A stretch of DNA of 64,000 bases from Gamarada debralockiae (taxonomy: Eukaryota > Ascomycota > Leotiomycetes > Helotiales > Hyphodiscaceae). The stretch's first letter is position 1. Every line of letters starts with the position of its first letter. The DNA lies in NCBI GenBank assembly GCA_002803225.1, contig NXFV01001816.1:1-64000 (forward strand), in the 5' to 3' direction. The notes beneath the pieces were generated by a model that saw nothing but the letters and a program-made list of their open reading frames with translations, did no database searches and was not told the origin of the DNA. This document shows, in pieces, positions 33,924-45,666 of the stretch. Position numbers and translations under genes: made by a program.

Positions 33924-36350
33924 ATACACTTCCCAAAATTGCTCGCTGCAGCGGCTGCTGCCTTGTCCTCCTCTACTTCAGACGGGATACCAGTGGAAAT
34001 CACCAATAAAGTCGTCATCCTAGATACACTGCACCATCTTACCAAGCTGCTAGTGATCTTCAGAACGTATCAGCATACCACGCCCTGGCTCGAGTAGGGG
34101 AGGGAGAAGGAGAGAAAAGGGGGGGGGTTCAAATTGGTCAGCAGTTCAAGGAGGCTTACCGCAGATGACATTTCGGGCAGCACGGTCTCAGTCCTACCGC
34201 ATCTATGCAAGGTACGCAGCAAATTCCTCCCTAATATCCTTCACGCTCTAGAACAACTAACATTCTTAGGGCCAAGCCTTCTACACAGGCACTAGCGATA
34301 CGTGGGTTATCGCAGATGTCGCACGCACAATGCCTCGACCAAACTTCCGGAGAGGTCGTTTCTGGGGCAATTTGTCAATTCGGCCTAGAATGAAATTCCA
34401 GTGGTTGTGTTCCCATCCTAGATGAGAATTTCAATATTCCATACGGTGGTGCAAATTACGATCAAGAAACATTCTGTACGATTGATGTGACGCTTAGTGG
34501 GATTACGCGAGCTAGCATACTCTCCCATTCAATTTCAAAACTTAGTTCTAATACCACCCATCAGTGCCAAAATCAACAGGTTGCAGCCGTCACACTAGTT
34601 GTTTTGGAGACACTTTTGTTACGAGCGGTCTCGTAGGTTTTGCATACTCATTGTATGCCTACATTCCGCCGCCCACTCGAAACAGATGCTGATAAACGAG
34701 TAGGGCCTTTGCCTACCATGGTACAAACTTTTCAGCAGACAATCATGGTATCAACTACGGTATGGAATCCGCGACTCTCACCTGTACTCCTCCAAGACCA
34801 TCATATAATTTGTTTCAGCTCCCTACGATCCGCTCTTCAAAACGATGTACAAACAGCACCTATCCCACCCATCTTCAGCATGGACCTCAGCAGAGCAAGC
34901 ACGTATTATGCGGAAGATGGCTTCATTGCTCTTGGTGGACTGCCACTGTGGTCACATACGGCGATTGGGGCAGCGCGCTAATTCAGTACGTGGCATTAAA
35001 CTCCTCAGGAGTGAGGATACATCCCTACCATTCTCCCATACCCACAATACCGTTTGTAGACCCTAACTCTCCAAGAAAAACACTAGATTGGTGTACTATG
35101 TTACCTGACGAGTTTATTCGAGAGCAGTGATGAAATCGTATACAATCGGCTCCTCTACCACTGCCAACCGACAATCTCAGTTATCAAGGACAATACATCG
35201 TTCGTATCACCACCCTACACCCTCACTCCCCAGTCCTTCATCTCCCACTAATCAACTCATCCCAGCTTGACTCCGGCACCACTCAAATCTACCCTGCGCC
35301 CGTTATCGCCGACGCCATCGCAGCAAAGCCTGACCCACCCGCAGTCTATAACGACGCTGGTGGCTTCAATGCTATGACCTGCGGCGCCAAAGCCCCATGG
35401 CTCGCGATTAAGATCGGCGGTGTTATCTTCCCAGTTGATAAGAGAGATATGATTCTCAATGATCCCGACAGGGATGGGTACGTGTATGGCTGGGACTAAT
35501 AATGGGGATATCTATGCACCTTATGCCCTTGGTAATGTGTTTATGAATAATGTTTTGATGGTTTTTGATGTTGAGAGCGTTTCTGTGTGGTTCGCGTGCC
35601 CATTACCGTTTCTGATTTGTCAACATTTTGAGGTCTCCAAACCTCAGTATTTGTCCAAGTCTCCACGAAACTCTTCCTTACTTCTAACGGTCGTCAACTT
35701 TCTCCATCCATCATTTCGGTAACCTATCGAGCCACTGTGAAGGCTTTCACTGAAATTCGATAGTATCTTTCGTTTTGAAGATGATTTTATCCACAGCCTT
35801 GTCTGCCACACCTCGCGGAGTCGATCGCCAAGATGCAACAACGGCAATTCACCTCTTGTCAAGCTTATCTCCGAAGCAATTGCCCAGAGATCTCACCAGT
35901 GGGAAGCATTTGTCCCGAGGCGCAAAGATAGGGTTGATTTGCGCTGGGTCCGTTCTCACTGTACTACTTTGCCTGCTCGTATTGTACCTAGTTTTGTTCA
36001 AGCGCCGCAGAGCCTATAGGCTTCTGGCATCGAGTCATGTCTTCATTAGGGCCATTCAGAGCGCGGTGGCGTCGGACCGTAACTGGAGCACTAGTTACGC
36101 TTCCACCGATTCTCCCCCACGCTCAGCACGCATGCTACATATCCACGAACAGGCTTCCTCCGCTTCGTTCCCCTCTCGTTAGTGAAATTGAAGCAACGAG
36201 CGCTTCAGCTGTCAATCCGCTTGATATTTGGGGCCCCTTCAGCTACGTTGAAATGGGCAATCGGCTTCGATACTCGACCAAAGATGCATTCAGTATGGAA
36301 ATGGGAGTCCCGGGCCTCCCCCCCCCAAAAAAAATATATGTAAAAATATA
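33924..36350 (+). pseudogene. Decayed membrane-anchored aspartic protease (peptidase A1)
   Basis: Family text runs along the plus strand in changing frames. At 33924 is a signal-peptide-like opening HFPKLLAAAAAALSSS whose first codon is ATA instead of ATG. At about 34280 is TGTSDTWVI, the first catalytic motif but with Tyr where the catalytic Asp should be. FSMDLSRA...DGFIALGGLP lies at about 34880, and LDSGTTQIYPAPV with the second catalytic Asp at about 35265. GDIYAPYALGNVFMNNVLMVFD is at about 35510. A hydrophobic segment IGLICAGSVLTVLLCLLVLYLVLF with a basic stop-transfer follows near 35930-36010. Several stops and frame changes separate these pieces. The parent was a secreted or surface protease with a C-terminal membrane anchor; this copy is non-functional. 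Confidence 0.75.
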
Positions 36351-37246
36351 AAAAATTCTAAGCCCTCCAAATGCCGCAGACGAGAATCCGAAAGCAGATA
36401 GAAGTATGGCTTGAGGCATAACAAGAACTTGAACCAGAAATGGAAATCTATCTAACACGTTACCAGGTACAAATGTTCAACTTAATAAACCTGAGGACAA
36501 GCGACCGTGCCCCAAGATTGACTATGATGCTATGAAGATGGCATGAAGGACTAGAGTATGAGAGGGTCTGGTATGATGGAGATAAGGGGCGTCGAGACCA
36601 ACTCGAAGCTTTGGGCTGCGAGCGAACTTTTACTCAACACTATGAACTGAAGTAAGCCCTGTTCATCCGAACTCTATCTTCAGATGACAAAAGTGAAATA
36701 GTAATCGCGATAGTCATCACATGATCAAAGCGGAGAAATGCCACACTTGCGGCAAAAGCTTCGGGACAATTACTCATCTTGAACCGTCATATCAATGATG
36801 TCCACGCGATCACGCAACAGTATAACCGTACTGTGATGGATTGTGAGTACTCAGAGGTTAAATGGATGAAATCTCATTGAATTTCCTGGTGGTGAGGAAT
36901 CACATGAATCGGGTGGGCATCAATGAGGCCTCACTTCCACGTCGCGGTCCCAATTTTTGGGGACATAAATCACGAAACCCTCGTAGTTACCACTAAGATC
37001 TTGTAGAAAACCTGATTTATCTATGTATTACATATTATGATATATCCTCTATTTATTCAGTCCTTCCGCAAAGATTCCTAAATTCGAGTCTCGTCGCCTC
37101 GGCAACCTGATCCGCTCCTGCCCTTCCTGTTTCCTTCTCTCACAACACTCCAGTCGTTATCGTCACGCGACTGAGTTCGACGGTAATTTAGTCGGTTTCC
37201 CACCCTTCATCTCCTCCAGTTTACAGATCAACGCAACATAACTTCA
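36351..37246. other. Interval with a C2H2 zinc-finger relic
   Basis: At 36721-36840 the plus strand reads KCHTCGKSFG and, after a one-base frame change, LNRHINDVHA. Together these are one C2H2 finger split by a frameshift. No other domain is attached. The rest shows no gene; the distal part is probably the promoter of the gene at 37247. Confidence 0.5.
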
Positions 37247-37872
37247 ATGACACCTCCAACCGAGATCGTTCTGCGGAATGCCTACAGGCAAGTTTGGACG
37301 AGCAACGCGTTTTCCAACATGAAAATGCTCAAGGAGATACTGGCTTGCAACGGCCACACGATCGAAAGCTTTCTCCAGCTTGTCAAAGACCACAACGGAG
37401 ATGGATACAGGCTATGTCAGTTGAAAATCGCCAAAATGCCATCTGATGAGGCTATCATGAAAGAAACTTTCGAGACTAGAGGCGGGGATTGCAGCGCCTT
37501 CACAATTTGTGTAATAAATACAGCCGAAATTCCGATAGAGGAGTTTAAACTGGGATCCAATGGATATCACAGAGTTGCCTGGAACGACGCCCTCCTTCTT
37601 GTCGACTCAACCAAGAAGGATATCATAAAGATCAACAAGACAGATCTTGTAATGACCACCAAGGAAGGCAAAACAAAGGAGGCCTTCAAGGACGTAACAC
37701 TGGCAACTGTAAGTTGTACTGAAGCTAGGAACTCTCGCTAAACCTGATAATTATATAGAATCAAACATTCGAGCAACTTGAGGACTGGAAAGTGGCAATG
37801 GACAAGAGTTATGAGCAGATGAAACGCAGACACACCTTCCTCATATATTTCAGGTATGCCTTCAGTCTCTGA
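37247..37872 (+). CDS. Hypothetical protein, possible transglutaminase-like fold
   Basis: Two exons, 37247-37708 and 37759-37872, with a 50 nt intron (GTAAGT...TATATAG) give 191 aa. I do not recognise the family. The middle contains RGGDCSAFTICVINTAEIP, then about 20 residues later GYHRVAWND, then LLLVDSTKK. The order Cys in GGDC-x-A, His followed by an aromatic VAW strand, and Asp in VDST is that of the transglutaminase/papain-like catalytic triad (Cys85, His111 and Asp122 by my count). No signal peptide or membrane segment is seen. Flanking C2H2 relics suggest a decaying neighbourhood, but this frame is open and spliced normally. Fold assignment is inference. Confidence 0.6.
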
Positions 37873-39204
37873 GTTTGATATTTACGAGAATGTCGTTGAC
37901 TGTCATAACATGTGGCCTTGGGTGTGAGGCGACGTCGAGGTTTGTCGCATAACTTGTTTCAATTAGATGATAAGCCCGGCGCGGGCCGCCGGGAAACTGT
38001 TCCTGCGCTGATCCTATACCTGAGGCAGCAAAGCAGTTCCAACTGGACGCAGTTCATGGCATTCATAACATAAGAAATCTATACGAGAGGTTTCTTCTTT
38101 GTAAAATAGCTGGAAGGCTGTGTTGCGGGACAGAGGTTTTGGTTTTGTGTCTGTCGTATTTGGCTGTAGCAGCTGCGGGTAGATGGCGAGCAAGGATAAT
38201 TTGAGAAGACATATGATGAGCGCGCATGATCAGAAGAGCTGGATAGCGCCTTCATGTGCCGCCTCAGAAGGAGTCTCATCCCTCGAAGTAGTCTTGGTGG
38301 TCATCTCGTTGTATTCTTCTTCGTACTTGTTTCTCAGGTGGGACACAGACCTTCGAGATTTCGGAGGGCTTGATGTACGCGGCACCCGGATGTCGTATGA
38401 ACACTTGGGAATCGGTGGTCTGGCCCAAAGACATAGAGTTCATCTAGGTGATCAAATTCAACTATGGTGACATCACTTTCAAATCTCTTCCCCTCTTACG
38501 GTTGCGCGAAGGTTAAAGTAGCGTTGCAGACTTGAAGTGATCGACCGCTATCTTGAGTTATTTACAGGCGATCCGCCCTATAAATATAGTGCATGCTTGG
38601 TAGCAGTAACCTTAAATTTAGCGATCGGACTCCTGAACCGAAGGCTTTCCGAGGGGCCAGGCCCTCAGAGAGACGGCTTTGAGACAAAACAATTCACTCT
38701 CCCTCATCCTTTTTAGTTTCATTGTTATTCCTTTACAATAAGCGACAACGTTTACGAGGTGAAATACGAGTGCTTAGTCAATTCACGTGTGACATTGCTA
38801 AATCAACCTTGTCCGCTGAGAACTTCACGTACAAAATCTAGGCGCGTGCCTGCACATTCCTTCCTCTTGAATCATTTGCGCTCCTACTCGTACAACCAAC
38901 CAGTGACCAAATCCGAGCAGGATATCGGTCTCCCATCTGGCCAATACCCCAAGGATCGATCGGATTTCCGCAACGAAGTGGTTCATCCCTCACGCCGATC
39001 GTTTCTTGAAACGTACAGTACAGGCCCACTCTTCTATGCACGGATATGTCATTTATCACCAACTTTACCTGTTCGCAGGACTCGACCTTGGGGCTGCGTG
39101 ACATGCGCGACCTGATCTGTCTCAAAGACCAAACATATATATGGACGTTACTCCCATCATGGATTCTTTCAGTCTTGGCAAATTCTATTTTTCAGTCCGC
39201 GATC
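37873..39204. other. Interval with a second C2H2 relic
   Basis: At about 38140-38220 the frame reads FGCSSCG, a stop, then ASKDNLRRHMMSAH, the two halves of a C2H2 finger with one in-frame TAG. No other gene is supported. The region just before 39205 is the likely GH76 promoter. Confidence 0.45.
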
Positions 39205-40386
39205 ATGCTGTTTACTTCAGTCCGTTCGCTTTTGTTCATCTCCACAGCAGTGTCTGTGGCTTCTGCTCAAAACTACAAGTCGGATGCGGAGGTAGCACTC
39301 ACCACTCTTCAAAAATGGTACAACAAGACCACGGGAATTTACGATACGACGGGTTGGTGGAACAGTGCCAATTGCATTACCGTTCTTGGAGACCTTGCCG
39401 CTGCCGATCCATCAACGAAGTCAACCGCTACCAGTGTCTTCGCCAACAGTTTGGTGGCGGCGCAAAATTACAATCTCCAGATGAGCAAGGTCGTTCAGGC
39501 AAATTATTTGACACAATCCTATTATGGGCCATCCGCACCACCTGGCGTCACGACAGCTGCCACTCTCAATCCAGCGGGTTTCCTAAATGGCTACTACGAC
39601 GACGAAGGTTGGTGGGCGCTTGGCTGGATTCAAGCGTATGACGTTACGAACGACCAACAGTATCTCACAACCGCCGTCAATATCTTCGAAGATATGAAGA
39701 ACGGATCAACAACTCCTTGCAGCAATGGGACCTCGGGAATCTGGTGGGACAAAGCCAACACATATGTCAATGCCATCGCGAACGAACTGTATCTGAGTGT
39801 TGCATCTCACCTCGCCAATCGGATGAGCAACAAACAATACTATCTCGATATTGCTCTGAACCAATGGGCATGGTTCCAAAAGTCGGGAATGATCAATTCC
39901 CAGAACCTCATTAATGACGGCCTCCAAAATTGCAGCAACAACGGCGGGACAGTGTGGTCCTACAACCAAGGCGTGATTCTCGGCGCCCTTGTCGAACTCA
40001 ATCAAGCATCTCCAAATGCTGCCTATCTCACAACAGCCAAGAACATTGCCACCGCCGCCATCGCGAACCTCTCGGACTCAAGCAATGTCCTTCACGACCC
40101 ATGCGAGCCGAACTGTGGAGGTGATGGTAGCCAGTTCAAGGGTGTTTTCATGCGGAATCTGCAGAAGTTGCAGGGTGCTGCCCCAGAAGCTGCATTTCTG
40201 AAGTCGATTGGTGTTAATGCGGCGAGCATCTGGAGTTATGATCGGAATAGTGCGAATGAGTTGAGTGTGGTTTGGTCAGGCCCGTTTGTTACTCCAGCGA
40301 ATGCATCGACACAGAGTTCGGCGATGGATGCACTGGTTGCTGCTGTTGCTTTTCAGGGGTCGCTTGGAAGTGCTATAGCATCTTGA
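39205..40386 (+). CDS. Secreted GH76 alpha-1,6-mannanase-like glycoside hydrolase
   Basis: A single exon encodes 393 aa from the ATG at 39205, chosen over the in-frame upstream ATG at 39046 because it opens directly with a signal peptide (MLFTSVRSLLFISTAVSVASA). The GH76 mark is the paired catalytic aspartates in YYDDEGWWALGW (Asp132-Asp133). It is followed by IWWDKANTYVNAIANELYLSVA, QWAWFQKSGMIN, VWSYNQGVILGALVEL and GVFMRNLQ. Several N-glycosylation sites are present. These enzymes act on alpha-1,6-mannan in fungal walls or glycans. There is no C-terminal GPI hydrophobic tail, so it is likely released rather than membrane-held as in Dfg5/Dcw1. Confidence 0.93.
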   Translation: MLFTSVRSLLFISTAVSVASAQNYKSDAEVALTTLQKWYNKTTGIYDTTGWWNSANCITVLGDLAAADPSTKSTATSVFANSLVAAQNYNLQMSKVVQANYLTQSYYGPSAPPGVTTAATLNPAGFLNGYYDDEGWWALGWIQAYDVTNDQQYLTTAVNIFEDMKNGSTTPCSNGTSGIWWDKANTYVNAIANELYLSVASHLANRMSNKQYYLDIALNQWAWFQKSGMINSQNLINDGLQNCSNNGGTVWSYNQGVILGALVELNQASPNAAYLTTAKNIATAAIANLSDSSNVLHDPCEPNCGGDGSQFKGVFMRNLQKLQGAAPEAAFLKSIGVNAASIWSYDRNSANELSVVWSGPFVTPANASTQSSAMDALVAAVAFQGSLGSAIAS

Positions 40387-41022
40387 TGCAATGATGTATT
40401 AAAAACTAGTTGAAGTTGGCTCCTGTCTGCTTCTTTCGCCGCCGCCTTCTCTTCTCTTGTCCGAGGGAGCTACCCTTCAGTCGTCGAATTTGGTATAAAG
40501 AACATCACGTTGGGCTTTGGGTCATTTTTGAATACCTCGATTTGAAAGACCTGATCCTTACAGGGAAGGAAGACTAGTCCTTATTTCTAAGGAGAATCAT
40601 GTGTCACGTGATATCATTATCAGATGACAGGTAGGGTATTTCAGAGTGGTCCCTGCAAGAAGGCCCATTGGCTGGACAAGGGAACAATGGCTGCCGCTAA
40701 CCCCTGAGTCGTATTCATCTCGACTCTAATCTCAAATCGTACTCAGGAGGCGCAGGTTTTGCATCATCATTATCTAGGCAGACTTTATTTAGGAACACAG
40801 TTGCTACCAAAGAGCACATCCCCTGCGTCAATGATGGTGGAGATAACGGCACTGAATATATTCTCATGCACCGCGACGCGGAGATACGGTGTTTCCGCCG
40901 ACCGTCTCCTATCGGTTGGAGGAGCGCTGTCTAGCTTTGATTACTTTGAATTTTTTATATCAAGTTGTCTTCAGTTTCAGTTCAAGCCGTTAACTTTTCT
41001 TACACATCTACCTCCACAACAA
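40387..41022. other. Intergenic region
   Basis: No supported gene is seen between the GH76 stop and the decayed reductase. Confidence 0.5.
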
Positions 41023-42265
41023 TGTCAACTATAAACGCCGCAGCATTCCTCCTCGAGGCAGAGGGACCTTGGGTTGTCAAAGAAGCCACTTACTACCCGC
41101 TAGGGCCAGGACGTGATCAAGAATGGTGCCGTTGCGTTAAACCCGAGTTCGTACCCCCGTTCTCCCTTCAAATGGCTCCTTCTGATGTAGAAAAAGTGGA
41201 TTGGAAGATCCAAGCAATGGGCAAGAGGGTTCCATTCCCCAAGAGCTACCCCGCAATTATCGGCGCGGACATCGCGGGGGAGATCTACGACGTAGGTGAG
41301 GGCGTGACGAGTTTCAAAAAGGTGATCGTGTTATTGGGTGAGTCCAATCGTTCAATTCAGAATCTTCTCCAATGTGTGATGGCTAATCGTTCTTCCTCGT
41401 TCAGCAAAGTAAACTGGTTCCTCACAGGCCGTCCTCAAGAAGGCGGGCTCTAGCAATACACCACGTGCATCACCAACCTCGTCTCGCATCTTCCATCCAA
41501 CCTCTCTTTCACAGCCGGCTGTGTCCTTCCTCTGTCCATCAGCACCGCCTCGATGGGTCTCTATCATCCTATCGCTTCGCACTCCAATTCCCTCAATTGA
41601 ATCCAACGCCTTTCAACAAAGTCCTTCTTGTCTGGGGCGGCTCGTCAAGCTATGGGAGTACCACGATGCAACTCGCGATCGCGTCTGGCGCTACGGTCAT
41701 TGCTACAGCTTCCGCAAAGAACCATGCTTTTGTGAAGAGTATTGGTGCGCATGTCGTGCTTGATTATCATGACGAGGCAATTGTTAAGAACTTGGCTGCA
41801 GAGATCAAGAAACTCGCTGCTGGATTTCCGGACGAGTTTAATGGAAACTTCCTTAGTGCGCTGGATACCATTGCTGAGGATAAGACATGGAAGGCCTGTG
41901 CGGAAGTCGTCAAGGCTTTGGGTGGTAGAAAGGTTGTGACGTTTTGGCCGAGACCAAATATGGATGAATGTGCGGAGGGGGTGGAACTCTTGCCTGGTAT
42001 GTGATCCTTCAGCTTCGGAGGAATCTTGGGAGGAGCGTTCAGGCTGACTGCGAATCATATAGTCAACGATACTTCGCAGCTAGGCCAAACTAAGGGAGAT
42101 TGCTGAGCGGTTTGGGGCCGCTATGTTCCAGAAGGTTTGAAAGCTGAGACTCTGAGAACTGTGCCGGAGTCCATTGTTGTTGGGAAAGGCTTGGAAAAGA
42201 TTGCTGACGGGGCTGAAGTGCTTAAGAAAGGCATTTCTGCGGGAAAGGTCGTGGTAGAGCTTTGA
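41023..42265 (+). pseudogene. Decayed zinc-type alcohol dehydrogenase / enoyl reductase (MDR, ToxD-like)
   Basis: The plus strand follows the medium-chain dehydrogenase/reductase plan. It starts with MSTINAAAFLLEAEGPW, then, in another frame, VIKNGAVALNP. A short intron leads to VDWKIQAMGKRVPFPKSYPAIIGADIAGEIYDVG. Later come LYHPIA, LLVWGGSSSYGSTTMQLAIASGATVIATAS (nucleotide-binding domain) and a final YVPEGLK...SIVVGKGLEKIADGAEVL to a stop at 42263-42265. Frameshifts occur after GPG, after TSFKK and again near 41590. A TAG at about 41453 sits where Gln is expected (QYTTC). Relatives include free-standing enoyl reductases of polyketide clusters. Multiple lesions mean it is not functional as read. 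Confidence 0.75.
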
Positions 42266-42543
42266 ACCAACTGTACTGTATGAATCTGCAGTAGTCGCGA
42301 AGATATCATTTTGTGGGCAGGCGCTGATTTGCGTCACGTGTGTTCAGGGTACTGTCAGCCTGTAACACTTCTCCTGCAACTTGGGCGGCTAAGCACCTTA
42401 TCCTCATTCTTCGTCCCTAATCCCTTTTGCCTTTACTACTTTTACAGTAATTTTTACGTTCTATATATGTTGTTACGTCCATAACAGTCAGAGCGGCGAT
42501 AAGCTTTCAGAGTGGTGGCATAACTCAAGCCAGTAATTTCAAA

Positions 42544-44770
42544 ATGAACCGGAGAGGATCGACGACTACGACAGTCATTTGCTCTGCAAATTTTGCAAGA
42601 AGCTTAGAGATATCGATTTGTTGTACTCAAGCAGCTCTCAGAGACCTCTTTGCCATTACGCCAGTTACACTGCGTCGGCTCAATCGGCAAGGGGGATGTG
42701 TCCTATGTAAAGCTTTTCTGCCTGTGTGGAAGACAAACAAACCGGGCTGGTCAAAGAATGTTGAAGGTAAGGGGGATGTGGGAGATCCTGAAGCAGACAA
42801 TATCACGCTCGAAAGATATGGATTGAACTACTTTGTCCTTAGCCAACAGGTGCGGCATCAGGCTCGGGTGGCTTATTAGGATAGCGAGGTCTTCCGCATG
42901 CAGGTGGTGTTTTTCACTAACCGTGGTATGTCAGACAGTATACCCAAGCGAGTCAGAGATGAGTTTCTAATAGATTGCAGAAGGCACAGTATCTTACATT
43001 GTCGAAAGCAGGCCATGTCTCATCCAGTCTGATTCAGATGCTTCGCTTTCATTGCTACTGTAAGGGATGGATGGATGATTGTCGGAACCCACATCAAAAA
43101 TGTTGTTGGGAGCACGACCTTGTCAGTTGAGCTGTATTTTGGGGGCGAAATATAGTAGCATTTCTAGACCTAGCTGATATCTAAGGAGCTGAAATACAAG
43201 GAGGGGAAGAGCTCTCTTATATCACAAAAGAGGGGAAAATACAGGCTATTCCTGATTAGGCAATTCCAACTAACAGACCTGTTGCTTCCATCGAGAGTTA
43301 TTGACGTTGGAACTATATCCGGATTAAGGGATCCATTCTTGTTAATTTCAGATGGTAGGATATGAACGTGAGCTACATTGAGCCATAGTTAGGTGGTCAC
43401 CTACCAATCAACACGACCTTGAAACCCTTAAGAGTGTTGACAAAGGCCATTCCGATGGATGATCTGCCCCCCAACATACTGGGACGCCATAATACTTACA
43501 GGAGGCTTGTACTCCGTTATCTCTGGATCAATTCACTCTGCATCATCCAGGATGGGCGTAAAGACTGGGAATCAGAATCATGAAAGATGCACGAAGTGTA
43601 TTCTGGAGTCACGATCAACATTTTTGCTTTCACAACCCAAACAGCGAAAGACGGAATCTTTAGCAGCTCAAACAGCAATAGGCACTTAAAGCTGTCTCAC
43701 ATTACACTTCCGTGCTACAGCACCAGTCGTTCAGCTCAGGGGAGTGTTTCGATGCGCCGCCCGTCTAAAGGCCACCCCAATGTGCCTGTGTACAACGAAC
43801 CACTGCATAAAAGGGCCTGGGTCTTACAGGAAAGCATTCTGTCGCCAAGACAATAGACTTCATATTTTCGGAGATCTATTGGACATGTCATACCGCTAGT
43901 CCTTCTGAAGAGTCCCCGGAAAGGTTAAGCCAGGGTGGCCCTCTACTTGCCGGCGGGAAAGATCTCTTTCAAATGCTACTCGTAAACATTGAGCCGAATC
44001 CAGTATTGGAACCAAGTGGCCTGTACAGCAAGCCAATGTTTTGGTGGTACAGAGTTTCTATTTGTACGTCGGACGGGGTATCACGAAGAGTAATGATATT
44101 GTAATAGCCATTGCTGGGTAGCAAAGGAGATCGAAAAGAGAACTAGTTACAGTTAACAAAACGGCTTATAGCTGGACTTCTACGAAGCTCCCCTGGTGTG
44201 ATAAATATCTGAATTTGGAGCCCTACAAGCCTGGCTATCGAACAGAAAACCTGGAGATCGACTTGGTTACGAATGGAAATGATCCTTTCAGTCAGATTCA
44301 ATCATAATTGCTAAAATTCAGGGGCGGCTGGCGCTCTCTTGGTTATTGGAGGGAGGAGTCGGTTCCAGTGTACAATAGTGTCAAGGAGGATATGATGCTC
44401 TACAACAGAGGGTTACGACCTCATATTGTGGTTATGATGAGGTAGCAACCCCCGGGAGAGTTTATGCAACCCTTGATGAAAGGCTGGACAATGAGAGTTG
44501 TCATTCGAAACTTGTACGACGCAATGTGATCTGCTTCCAGATTGCAAAGTTCGAGCATCCTGCATCGTGGTCCACCAAGGTTAATGTTACAACTGTCTAT
44601 GCTCTCATGTTGGAACAGACAAACAGGAAAGTCGATGATATAGACGAATTGGCATTGCAGAGATACCACAGGAAGATGGAATGGCTGATGGATGGGATAG
44701 GAAGGTCCTCAGCATTGTCTATAGAAAAAAATGTTTTATATCGACTTCTCAAATTCAACTGTTTGAAGGT
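42544..44770 (+). pseudogene. Second decayed HET-domain gene
   Basis: Plus-strand pieces in different frames follow the HET order. Near 42560 is LLCKFCKKLRDIDLL, a cysteine-pair N-terminus, with CKAFLPVWK downstream. Near 43510 comes LRYLWINSLCIIQDGRKDWESES, a TGA stop, then VYSGVTINIFAFTTQTAKDGIF. HKRAWVLQESILSP is near 43810, TIDFIFSEIYWTCHTA near 43850 and RGITKSNDIVIAIAG near 44075, followed by TAG. The last possible piece ends near 44770. Many stops and frame changes show a dead gene. It differs from the pseudogene at 11.4-13.0 kb in the preserved text, so it is a separate family member. Confidence 0.75.
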
Positions 44771-44774
44771 ATGA

Positions 44775-45305
44775 ATCACTACATCCAGCTATTGACCGTT
44801 TATCTATGATTATTGTCTGCAATTGGCCATGAGTACGGGGAACGTCAACTAGAAAGCGTGATTCGCTACTATGACAGCACTGCCCCAACCAGTGATGCAC
44901 TTCGCCACAATTGATCCTACCCCAACCTCTTCCACTACAATCAGCGTTCGAGACGCAGAAAGAGACTATATAAATCTTCAATCTTTTTTAGGTCATTCTT
45001 GGAAGCCGTGAAATTCACTACAACGACATATCCGAAAATACAGTTCCTTGATTCCCTGTTCAGTGCCGCCTCTACTATCATCCCCTTCAAACCTTCCTCT
45101 AGACCAAAGAAGGTTTGAATTTCCTGCCCGCTACTCTCTCATTGCCCATTCAGGCAGGACTCTCTCGAAACATCTTGCTCCGCCAATTCGATCTTCTCCC
45201 GAAACACAGAGTCACCATCGTTTCCATCATGAATCCGAGGCAAGTCAACACTCCTCAGAAATCGTTACTTCGACTTCTTATAATTTATATAGCAACACCG
45301 GAAAG
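44775..45305. other. Intergenic region
   Basis: No gene was recognised. It includes the likely promoter and 5' leader of the small zinc protein at 45306; an in-frame ATG at 45048 upstream could give a longer N-terminus without recognisable features. Confidence 0.4.
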
Positions 45306-45476
45306 ATGCCCAAATTCAGAAGTGATGACGAGAGTGAACACAAAATGATCCAATGCACCTCCTGCTCAGGTACCGGAAAAGTCAAAACTACTTCAAACGT
45401 TGGCAAAGTTGAAGAGATCAATTGTTTGCTATGCCTTGGAATCGGAAAAATTCTTGTAGATAATGCTCAGAGATAA
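45306..45476 (+). CDS. Mini protein with two DnaJ-type CxxCxGxG repeats
   Basis: A 56-codon open frame starts MPKFRSDDESEHKM and contains CTSCSGTG and, 19 residues later, CLLCLGIG. Two CxxCxGxG repeats make exactly one zinc site of the DnaJ cysteine-rich domain; full DnaJ has four repeats. No J domain or client-binding domain accompanies it. It may be a stand-alone zinc-ribbon protein like those linked to disulfide or zinc handling. The upstream in-frame extension to 45048 is possible but less protein-like. Confidence 0.55.
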   Translation: MPKFRSDDESEHKMIQCTSCSGTGKVKTTSNVGKVEEINCLLCLGIGKILVDNAQR

Positions 45477-45666
45477 TGGAACCCCAATGATCTAATTCAG
45501 ACCTTCGGGTTGAGAACGATTTGAAAGCCATAAGATTGAGGGGAAGGCAAGCGCTTGAAAAGGATGAATTGGAAACTGTCACCTGCACTTTTGCTGGCGA
45601 ACCAAACTTGACTTCTCTACCTTCTCGTTTTGGACGTCGTGATAGGCATAAACACGATGCTCTGGT

